Assembly: GCF_030730945.1 (NCBI RefSeq)
Contig: NZ_JAVAMS010000004.1
Span: forward strand, 248,001-312,000
Reading direction: 5' to 3'
Origin: Aurantiacibacter poecillastricola
GTDB lineage: Bacteria > Pseudomonadota > Alphaproteobacteria > Sphingomonadales > Sphingomonadaceae
DNA: 64,000 nucleotides
In this document: positions 45,762 through 53,216 of the stretch, in pieces
Numbering within the stretch: the first letter of the stretch is position 1
Layout of the letters: each line of letters begins with the position of its first letter
The notes under the pieces: generated by a model
Seen by the model: the letters and a program-made list of their open reading frames with translations, nothing else
What the model was told of the DNA's origin: nothing
The model's database searches: none
Translations under genes and position numbers: made by a program

Positions 45762-46661
45762 GTGAATCCCGGTGCGTCAAATCGTCTCGCCGGGATTGAA
45801 CTGGGGGGCACCAAGTGCATCGTCGTACTGGGTGAGGGTGAGCAGATCACGGCGCGTGAAAGCTTAGCCACGACTTCCCCTGCGGAAACGCTTCGCCAGG
45901 TCATGGCCACGCTGGAGGCCTGGCACGACGCTGCGCCCCTACAGGCGATCGGCATTGCCAGTTTCGGCCCCATTCGCGTCAATCCAAGCGCCGCTGATTA
46001 TGGCACCATCCTGGATACGCCCAAACCTGGCTGGAGCGGGACACCGGTGCTGGAGTTGGTCCGCGAAAAGCTCTCCTGTCCGATAGGCATCGATACCGAT
46101 GTCAACGCCGCTATGCTGGCGGAGCAAAAGTACGGCGCGGCGCGAGGTCTGTCGAATGCCGTCTATATCACGATCGGTACAGGGCTGGGCGGTGGCGTAC
46201 TGATCGGTGAACAGCCCGCACATGGTTTGATGCATCCCGAGATCGGTCATTTGCGCCTGCGCCGTGCGCCCGGCGACAAATTCCCCGGTGTCTGCCCGTT
46301 TCACGGTGATTGCATCGAAGGACTTGTTGCCGGCCCCGCGCTGCATGCGCGGCTGCCCGTGCCGCCTGCCGAACTTGAACCGACAGCGAAGGAATGGGAT
46401 GCGGTCGCCCATGACCTTGCGGAATTGATCGCGCATTTGATGCTGACGCTTTCGCCCGAACGTATTGTAATTGGTGGCGGGGTCATGAGCCGCCAACCTC
46501 ACCTGTTCGACCGCGCGCGCAAGATCGTGCCGCACCTGCTCTCGGACTACCTTGGACCTGTCGAAAGGCTGCGTCTTGAGGATCTGGTCTGTCCTCCCGG
46601 TCTGGGAAATGATTCGGGCCCGGTTGGCGCACTCGTCCTCGCGGCGCGCGCTGTAGATTGA
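45762..46661 (+). CDS. ROK family kinase, fructokinase-like
   Basis: A 299-residue sugar kinase. GIELGGTKCIVVLG is the ATP phosphate loop, IDTDVNAAMLAEQKYG the sugar-binding segment, GTGLGGGVLI the ROK core, and HPEIGH with CPFHGDCIEGL the zinc site found in ROK fructokinases. GTG at 45762 is chosen, nine bases after GGAGG. It probably phosphorylates the fructose released by the GH68 enzyme. Confidence 0.85.
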   Translation: MNPGASNRLAGIELGGTKCIVVLGEGEQITARESLATTSPAETLRQVMATLEAWHDAAPLQAIGIASFGPIRVNPSAADYGTILDTPKPGWSGTPVLELVREKLSCPIGIDTDVNAAMLAEQKYGAARGLSNAVYITIGTGLGGGVLIGEQPAHGLMHPEIGHLRLRRAPGDKFPGVCPFHGDCIEGLVAGPALHARLPVPPAELEPTAKEWDAVAHDLAELIAHLMLTLSPERIVIGGGVMSRQPHLFDRARKIVPHLLSDYLGPVERLRLEDLVCPPGLGNDSGPVGALVLAARAVD

Positions 46662-46781
46662 TTCCAGACGAACTGGGCAGCGCACCGGCCGATTTGCAGA
46701 TGCTCTACGGCGCCTTCGCGCTCGGTATTCGAAGATCCCCATGCGGAAGCCTTCCAAACGACCTTAGCGCGACTGGCACAG

Positions 46782-48272
46782 TCACTGCGCCACCACCTCT
46801 CCCATCGCTGCAGTTGGGACCGCATCCATATCTGATAGATGCGCGCCTTGGCCGCGCAGGACTTTCCGCAAATTGGCAACGTCGACTTCGCGCGGCGTGG
46901 TGCCGCTGTCCGCTGCCAATGCGGCTGCGGCGCCCGCAGCATGGCCGGTGAGCCAGCACTGCGGGATTTCCCGCATGAATCCGTGGCTGTTGGCATCGCA
47001 ACTGATGTGGCGACCGGCGACCAACATCCCGTCCAGCGCCCGCGGCACGAGGCTACCGTATGGTACTGAAACGATGGGAAATTTCGGGCTGATGGACGGG
47101 CTGATGCCGACTTCGTCCGCCACCGGCGTGCCGTCGCCCCAGTTCTTTCGCTCGATCCTGCCGATGCCAACCAAGCGGCGAGTATGGCGCACGCCGAGTT
47201 GGCTGGCGCTTTGCAGGTTGTAACAGTTCTCGAAACCGGGGGCGTTCTCGCGGAAGAACCGGCAGTGGCCCTCCATCAGGCGGTGGCTGCGGATTTCCAC
47301 CTCGGTCTGGTCGTCCACGTCCAGCGCCGAAAGGCCGCTCTGCCGTGGCCCCAGGAAGAGGGCGATGTCGGGCCGCCAGCTAACGTAGGGCGTCTGGAAG
47401 TAACCGAGCTGCTCGCGCCCGCGGCGGATCAGTTCGGTCAGCTGTTCGGGATAGAGCACCTTCCAGTTGATCCAGCGGTCCATGTTGACGCCGCCAAGGA
47501 TCCAGCTGGTGTTCATCGAGTGGTGGACGTCGCCTTCCTCGATATCGGTATCGAACTTGGCCCCGGCACGCGCGAACATGTCGCCATCGCCGGTGGTGTC
47601 GACCACCACCTTGGCCATCAGCGCTTGTCGACCTGCCTTGCTTTCGAACACGACGCCGCGCGCAGTGCCATCCTCCACGATCGGGCGCGATCCCCAGGCG
47701 TGGAACACGATCCGCACGCCTGCCTCCAGCAGCATCTCCTGCGCGTTCAGCTTCATCCGCTCCGGATCGAGCGTGGGAGCCCAGCACACAATTCCGTGAA
47801 AGGCCGTAGTACGATTACCCCAGTAGCCCGCCTTGACGGGGTCCTGCGATCCCCAGTCGTCGCGCGGCGGACCGGCCACGCCGTCTGCCGGCATCCGGCC
47901 GATGAATTCGCGGGCGAAGCCCTGAATCACGTGATTTCCCTGCCAGTCGGTCATGCGGTCGATCCACATGACGAGGCCGCCGGTCGAAAGCCCGCCGAGG
48001 CAATTGTAGCGTTCGATCAGGGTCACATCCGCGCCCGCCTTGGCTGCGGCCCACGCCGCCGCGCACCCGGCCGGGCCGCCGCCGATCACTGCCACGTCAC
48101 ACTTGTGATAGATGTCGATGTCCCGCGCTTCCTCGTGGAAGGTGCCGGTGCCGTTCCGGGGCGGCAGGTTGCGGGTGTCGCTAGCGAACACGTCCGAGCC
48201 CAGGAACCGGTCCTCGCTGTGCCCGATAACCTGTTGCAGCTTCGGCTTGTCCTGATCCTGACTGTTGCTCAC
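46782..48272 (-). CDS. FAD-dependent oxidoreductase (FAD_oxidored family)
   Basis: A 496-residue flavoprotein. The dinucleotide motif VAVIGGGPAGCAAAWAAAKA with acidic end VTLIE near residue 85 and the LGGLSTGGLVMWIDR motif are typical of the FAD_oxidored (PF12831) group; the C-terminal part has CDANSHGFMREIPQCWLTGH for flavin closure. It has no signal peptide. The GTG start overlaps the swivel gene stop (GTGA). It is the last gene of a five-gene minus-strand operon. Confidence 0.85.
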   Translation of the reverse strand: MSNSQDQDKPKLQQVIGHSEDRFLGSDVFASDTRNLPPRNGTGTFHEEARDIDIYHKCDVAVIGGGPAGCAAAWAAAKAGADVTLIERYNCLGGLSTGGLVMWIDRMTDWQGNHVIQGFAREFIGRMPADGVAGPPRDDWGSQDPVKAGYWGNRTTAFHGIVCWAPTLDPERMKLNAQEMLLEAGVRIVFHAWGSRPIVEDGTARGVVFESKAGRQALMAKVVVDTTGDGDMFARAGAKFDTDIEEGDVHHSMNTSWILGGVNMDRWINWKVLYPEQLTELIRRGREQLGYFQTPYVSWRPDIALFLGPRQSGLSALDVDDQTEVEIRSHRLMEGHCRFFRENAPGFENCYNLQSASQLGVRHTRRLVGIGRIERKNWGDGTPVADEVGISPSISPKFPIVSVPYGSLVPRALDGMLVAGRHISCDANSHGFMREIPQCWLTGHAAGAAAALAADSGTTPREVDVANLRKVLRGQGAHLSDMDAVPTAAMGEVVAQ

Positions 48273-48715
48273 TTTGCCTGTCCTCGTTTCCAAACCTGTA
48301 TTTCGCCCTTGTCGGCATCGACCCGCACCCAGTCGCCGGTCTCGATGACCTCGCAGGGGTCCTGCTCGAAATCGGTCATCGAAGGCACGCGCAGCACCAC
48401 CGCGCCAAGGGCTGCCTTGGTGGTGGTGATGGTGAAGAGCATCGCGCGCGGTGCCGTCCCGGTCAGCCGCGTCATGTGGAACACGCCCGACCAACCGGAA
48501 GAGCCCTTGGCCCCAGGAAAGACCAGCACCTTGTCTGCAAAGCTCACGCCGCGCAGTTCGTGGTGGCTCTCGATCACCTCGCCCTTCATAGGGTTGACTC
48601 CGCCCCAACCGGATATGGTCTGCCGGGTGACGAGCGCCTCACCCTCGGTAACGCCGCCCACGACCTTGCGGCCGCGGATGACGAGATCGGGCTTGTCTAG
48701 CTGCGTGGTCGCCAT
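48269..48715 (-). CDS. Aconitase X swivel-domain subunit
   Basis: A 148-residue protein with the DUF126/AcnX swivel pattern: RGRKVVGGVTEGEALVTRQT, FADKVLVFPGAKGSSGWSGV and VIETGDWVRVDADKGEI. In bacteria the small and large AcnX subunits are separate and dehydrate hydroxyproline isomers; archaeal pairs act on mevalonate 5-phosphate. The start at 48715 overlaps the large-subunit stop (ATGA). Confidence 0.88.
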   Translation of the reverse strand: MATTQLDKPDLVIRGRKVVGGVTEGEALVTRQTISGWGGVNPMKGEVIESHHELRGVSFADKVLVFPGAKGSSGWSGVFHMTRLTGTAPRAMLFTITTTKAALGAVVLRVPSMTDFEQDPCEVIETGDWVRVDADKGEIQVWKRGQAK

Positions 48716-50004
48716 CAGTTCAATCTCCCCTGCCATCTGCCCGTACAGGCCGCGTCGATGCATTCGGCGGTGGTGCCGTACCAACCTTCGATGCCCATCA
48801 TCGCTGGCAGGTAGTGCGTCTGCTTTGCGCTATCGAAACCGGCGACCCGAGTGCCCTCGGGAACGGCCTGGCTGATCGCGGAACAGGTGTCCGTCATCAG
48901 CTTGGCACCTGCCTCGCGCAGGATGCGGTCGTATCCGCTGGCCATCGCAGTCGCCTTCACGGCGCGACTGGTGAAGATCCACAGCTCTGTATTCTCGTGC
49001 ACCTTGCGGCCTTCCAGCAGGCGCGCGGCTTCGGCGATCTGCTCCACCGAATAATGCGGGCAGCCGAGCATGACGTAATCGACATCCGTGCTTTCCCCGA
49101 TACTGTTGAGCCGTTCGTAGATCGCAGCTCTTTCTTGCGGGCCGTAGACGAAGCGCTCTCCGCGATCATTGCCACCGAACGCCGTTTGCCTGTCGCGGGC
49201 TTCGGGCGTAATGCCCACCATGTGGTACATCTCCACCCCGCCGGACGATGCTGCTGCCGCGCCGAAATGCTTGTGCTTGATGAGCGATGGATCGGCGAGC
49301 GCGCCGTCGATGACCGGGATGGCATCTTCCACCGCGCCGCCGGTGAAATAGCCGAGCATGCCCCACTCGAAGATGGAGTCGACCGGCACCTGCACATCAA
49401 TGGAATGCTGGCCCTTGCGGAAAGCGTCGGTATGGAAACCCCAGTTGGGAATGCGCTTCGCCAGCATGGCCGCACTGGTGGACTCGCGGCCCTCGCAATT
49501 GGTTCGTCCGCCCACCACCGAGTTGCAGAACACGACGGCGGAGGATTCCATCCACGCGCAGTGTTCGCCCATCACTGGCACGTTTCCGGCCAGGTAGGGT
49601 GTGCAGGTCTTGAGAACCTGGATGCCGTGGGATGCCACTTCGGCCTCGTCGCTGCTGAAATTGGCGAAGGCGTCCTCGCTCATCCCCTGCTCGCGCCACA
49701 TTTCGGGGTCCATCCCACCCTGCAGGTGACAGCTGGAAGCGTTCATGCGCGGCACGTCAACGACCTCGTCGGAATCGAGATCGAAGCGGGAGAAGACGGC
49801 GCGATAGTCGCCGCCGTCCTCCTTGTAGTAATCCTTCACCCATTGCGGCGAAGACCCCGGAACACCGGCGACGTTGTTGGTGTAGACGAAATCCTCCGCG
49901 CCCAGCGCTTCGGCGTAGCGGATCAAAAGGTCCATTGCCTTGGCGACGGCAGGCCCGTGTGCGCCATCGCGCATCGCCTTTTCCTCGTCGGTCAGCCTTA
50001 CCAT
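48715..50004 (-). CDS. Aconitase X catalytic (large) subunit
   Basis: A 429-residue protein with the AcnX/DUF521 blocks LKTCTPYLAGNVPVMGEHCA, then SSAVVFCNSVVGGRTNCEGR, LGCPHYSVEQI and TDTCSAISQ, the Cys residues of which ligate iron or an iron-sulfur cluster. It dehydrates a hydroxy acid together with the swivel subunit. The substrate is unknown; neighbours (IlvD/Edd dehydratase, FAD oxidoreductase) differ from the usual hydroxyproline set. The IlvD/Edd stop lies two bases upstream. Confidence 0.9.
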   Translation of the reverse strand: MVRLTDEEKAMRDGAHGPAVAKAMDLLIRYAEALGAEDFVYTNNVAGVPGSSPQWVKDYYKEDGGDYRAVFSRFDLDSDEVVDVPRMNASSCHLQGGMDPEMWREQGMSEDAFANFSSDEAEVASHGIQVLKTCTPYLAGNVPVMGEHCAWMESSAVVFCNSVVGGRTNCEGRESTSAAMLAKRIPNWGFHTDAFRKGQHSIDVQVPVDSIFEWGMLGYFTGGAVEDAIPVIDGALADPSLIKHKHFGAAAASSGGVEMYHMVGITPEARDRQTAFGGNDRGERFVYGPQERAAIYERLNSIGESTDVDYVMLGCPHYSVEQIAEAARLLEGRKVHENTELWIFTSRAVKATAMASGYDRILREAGAKLMTDTCSAISQAVPEGTRVAGFDSAKQTHYLPAMMGIEGWYGTTAECIDAACTGRWQGRLN

Positions 50005-50006
50005 GC

Positions 50007-51686
50007 CTAGCTCCCCTGCTTCTGGTCGAGATCGAGCAGTACTGCGCCGGTCGCCATGGGCTGCACATCGCGGCGGTACATGGCCAGCCAGCCTTCGGCA
50101 GGCACCGCGTGTTCGGCCCCGGGGCCTTCCCGGCCTTCAAGCTGGTCTGCTGGAACGTCCACATCGAGCTTGCGGCTCGGCACATCGATGTCGATCACAT
50201 CGCCGTCGCGCACCTTGCCGATGGGGCCGCCCACCGCGCTTTCGGGCGAGACTTCGGCGACGGTCAGGCCTTTCAGGCAGAGGCCCGAAAGCTGGCCGTC
50301 GGTGACGAAGGCGACGTCCCTGGCAAGTCCCGCAGCATCGATCGCGAACAGGACGAAGGACGCGCCGCCGCCCATGGCAGGCCCGCCTTTCAACCCCTGT
50401 CCGCGCAGCACCAGCACCTCGCCTTTTTGCAATTCGCCGTTCTCGATGGCCGTCATGGCGGCTTCGGTGCTTTCGAACACGCGCGCCGGGCCGCGGAAGC
50501 TTTCTGGGCGCTTGCCGTCAGGAATGCCCAGCTTGACCACCGCGCTCTCGGGTGCGAGCGATCCCTTGAGGATGCAGATCGCGGGGCCATCGGCCACGGG
50601 ATTGTCGAGCGGGCGGATTACTTCGCTGTCCAGTACCTTGGCATCGGCAAGGTCCTCGCCCATCGTGCGGCCCGACGCGACCACGGTGAACGTATCAAGA
50701 ATCGGTTCGAGCTGCTTGAGCATGGCGCGCGCCCCGCCTGCATCCTCGAACTCCTCGATCCGGCGATGCCCGCTTGGCCGCACCGCGGTGAGGATCGGCA
50801 CCTTGCGGCCCATCTCCTCCCAGATATCGAACAGGTCGACATCCAGCCCGCCTTCGGTGGCAGTCGCTTGCAGGTGCTTGATCGCGTTGATGGAGCCTGA
50901 CACAGCCTGCACCATCGCCGCAGCATTCCGGAATGCGCCCGGCGTCATGATCTGGCGCGGGGTAAGGTCCTCCTTCACCATGTCCACAATGCGGACACCT
51001 GCGGCGCGCGCGGCATCGAACATCTTGTCGCTGTTGGCGCGCACCGGGGCGGAACCGGCGATGCACATGCCGAGGGCTTCGACGACCGAGTGCATGGTGT
51101 TAGCCGTCGCCATTCCGGCACAGACGCCTGGACCGCGGATGGCCTGACGAGTCATCGCGTCGACCGAATGCTTGCCCTTGCGGCCCAGCGTCTCTCCGAT
51201 ACCGCCGGAGAACAGGTCCTCCACGTCGACATGGTCGCCGTCGATCATACCCGACGCCTGGTAGCCGCCGATCACCAGCAGCGTGGGGATATTGAGCCGC
51301 ATCGCTGCCATCAGGTGGCCGGGCGGGGTCTTGTCGCAGCTGGTCAGGCAGACCATGCCATCGAGCATCGCGGCCTCGACCTGCGCTTCGATATCGTTAG
51401 GGATAAGGTCGCGTCCGCCTAGGATATAGCTACCCTGACGCGCAGCCCCCGTGATGAAATCGGATACCGCCGTCGTGCGCACCTCGAACGGAACGCCCCC
51501 GGCGGCGCGGATCGCTTCCTTCACGACCTTCGCGACCCCGTCGAGGTGGGAAAAACAGATCGCCAACTCGGAAGAGCTGTTCACCACGGCAATCTTCGGC
51601 TTCTGTAGATCCTCGTCACTAAGGCCCAAGGCGTGCCACTGGGCACGGCGGACGGGAGAATTGGCGGAAATGCTTCTGAGTTTCAT
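50007..51686 (-). CDS. IlvD/Edd family dehydratase
   Basis: A 559-residue iron-sulfur dehydratase. Cysteine motifs VCLTSCDKTPPGHLMAAMRL and GPGVCAGMATANTMHSVVEA hold cluster ligands, and GQLSGLCLKGLTVAEVSPE is the C-terminal substrate loop. It could dehydrate a sugar acid or a dihydroxy acid; an additional paralogue for branched-chain synthesis would be expected elsewhere. It is second in the operon, after the MFS gene. Confidence 0.88.
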   Translation of the reverse strand: MKLRSISANSPVRRAQWHALGLSDEDLQKPKIAVVNSSSELAICFSHLDGVAKVVKEAIRAAGGVPFEVRTTAVSDFITGAARQGSYILGGRDLIPNDIEAQVEAAMLDGMVCLTSCDKTPPGHLMAAMRLNIPTLLVIGGYQASGMIDGDHVDVEDLFSGGIGETLGRKGKHSVDAMTRQAIRGPGVCAGMATANTMHSVVEALGMCIAGSAPVRANSDKMFDAARAAGVRIVDMVKEDLTPRQIMTPGAFRNAAAMVQAVSGSINAIKHLQATATEGGLDVDLFDIWEEMGRKVPILTAVRPSGHRRIEEFEDAGGARAMLKQLEPILDTFTVVASGRTMGEDLADAKVLDSEVIRPLDNPVADGPAICILKGSLAPESAVVKLGIPDGKRPESFRGPARVFESTEAAMTAIENGELQKGEVLVLRGQGLKGGPAMGGGASFVLFAIDAAGLARDVAFVTDGQLSGLCLKGLTVAEVSPESAVGGPIGKVRDGDVIDIDVPSRKLDVDVPADQLEGREGPGAEHAVPAEGWLAMYRRDVQPMATGAVLLDLDQKQGS

Positions 51687-51699
51687 GGCTCGCAGGCTT

Positions 51700-53073
51700 T
51701 CATTGGATTGGAACGGGTGAAGCGTCGGCCGGCATGGATGGCCGGTCGCGGCGGCGCACGATCAGGCCGATGCCGATCGCGCACAGGAACAGGATGGCGG
51801 GACAGATCGCCAGAAGGGCGAAGCTGCGCACTACGGGCAGCCCGCTGGCAAGAACGTAGCCGCCGAGGATAGGGCCGGCGATGCCGCCGACCTTGGCGAT
51901 GGAGGTGGCCCAGCCGCCGCCGTTCGCGCGGATGGCGCTGGGGTAATAGACCCCGGCGATCGACAGGATGCCGAAGTGTGCTCCGCTGACCAGGCTGATG
52001 GCGATGACCGACAGCACCAGGAACAGGTCGGCCTGCATCGACAGAAGACCGATGATGACCAGCAACGGAAAGGCGAGTGCCGGGTAGGCTGCGACCGAGA
52101 ACGGCCCCTTGCGGTCCGTGAACTGCATCAGGGCAAGGCCGAGGCCCGCGCCGATCACCGAGGTTATGGAGCCGACATATGCCGCGGTGTCGCGGGAGAA
52201 ATCCATGTCCTCGAAGACGATGGGCCCCCAGTTGGAGGTGAAATAGACGGCCATCGTGCTGGCTGTGTAGCCGAGCCACAGCAGCGGCGTGAGAAGCCGC
52301 AGGTCGCCCTTGAAGAGCTTGGCGACGTGGAAGTGGGTGACGTCGCGCTCCTCGTCTCCCAGAACGTAGGTCGCCTTCGCATCGGCCTTCAGTTCCGGCT
52401 GCAGCCGGTTGAGTATCCCGCCGATGAGATCGGGTCGCTGGGCCTTCGCCGTCAGGAACCGGATCGATTCCGGCAACACCAGAAGCAGGACGATGGCGAT
52501 CAGCAGCGTGCAAGTTCCGCCGAAGAAGAACACCGCGGGCCAGCCGAATTGCGGTGCCAGCCAGATGGTCGCCGGGCCTGCCAGGGCCGCGCCTAGACTG
52601 TAGCCCATCATGATGACGGTCACGACGGTCGAGCGCATCCGGGCAGGCACGAACTCGATATTGAGCGCCCAGATCAGCGGCAGCATGCCGCCAATGGCAA
52701 ATCCATCGAGAAAGCGCAGCACGAGCAGCATCTCGTAGCTCGAAGCAAAACCGGTCGCGAAAGTGAGGATGCCGAAGGCGAAGGCGGACCAGATGATCGG
52801 TCGCCGCCGCCCGAACCTGTCACCCAGATAGGCGAAGGCGAAGCCCCCCAGCATCATGCCCAGCAACCCGGCGGAAAAGACATTGCCGAGCATCAGTTCG
52901 TCGAGCGCCAGCGTTTCCCGCATGTAGGGCGCGGTGAAGCCGATCATCATCATGTCGAACCCGTCGAACACGGTTATCAACCAGGACGTGGCGATCACGA
53001 CGTAGTTGAACTTCGTCAGTCGACGCTCCTCGATGATCTCGGCAACATCGATCGTATGTTGTCCTGCTGCCAT
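51700..53073 (-). CDS. MFS transporter
   Basis: A 457-residue carrier of the AAHS-like kind. The helix-1 motif ITVFDGFDMMMIGFTAPYMR contains the acidic DGFD signature, and AYLGDRFGRRRPIIWSAF is the MFS loop. It is the first gene of the operon with IlvD/Edd, both AcnX subunits and the FAD oxidoreductase, so it probably imports an organic or sugar acid used by them. Confidence 0.87.
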   Translation of the reverse strand: MAAGQHTIDVAEIIEERRLTKFNYVVIATSWLITVFDGFDMMMIGFTAPYMRETLALDELMLGNVFSAGLLGMMLGGFAFAYLGDRFGRRRPIIWSAFAFGILTFATGFASSYEMLLVLRFLDGFAIGGMLPLIWALNIEFVPARMRSTVVTVIMMGYSLGAALAGPATIWLAPQFGWPAVFFFGGTCTLLIAIVLLLVLPESIRFLTAKAQRPDLIGGILNRLQPELKADAKATYVLGDEERDVTHFHVAKLFKGDLRLLTPLLWLGYTASTMAVYFTSNWGPIVFEDMDFSRDTAAYVGSITSVIGAGLGLALMQFTDRKGPFSVAAYPALAFPLLVIIGLLSMQADLFLVLSVIAISLVSGAHFGILSIAGVYYPSAIRANGGGWATSIAKVGGIAGPILGGYVLASGLPVVRSFALLAICPAILFLCAIGIGLIVRRRDRPSMPADASPVPIQ

Positions 53074-53216
53074 CGCAAATTCGCTCCTGGCTTTGTGCGG
53101 CCTGCTCCCGCCGCTTTACGGGCGCATGAAGGCCCTGGACCGGCGAGGGCCCCGCGCACCTCATAAAAAAGGGCCGGGCAAGAGGCTGGCGACCACGCTG
53201 CCCGGCTATGTCCACG

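Noticed and set aside
46662..46781. Small gene or terminator between the ROK kinase and the FAD oxidoreductase
   Set aside because: The 120 bases between these convergent genes show no convincing hairpin or coding signal.
48273..48608. N-terminal extension of the FAD oxidoreductase
   Set aside because: The extra residues are out-of-frame translation of the AcnX swivel gene; the GTG at 48272 in a GTGA overlap fits the family start.
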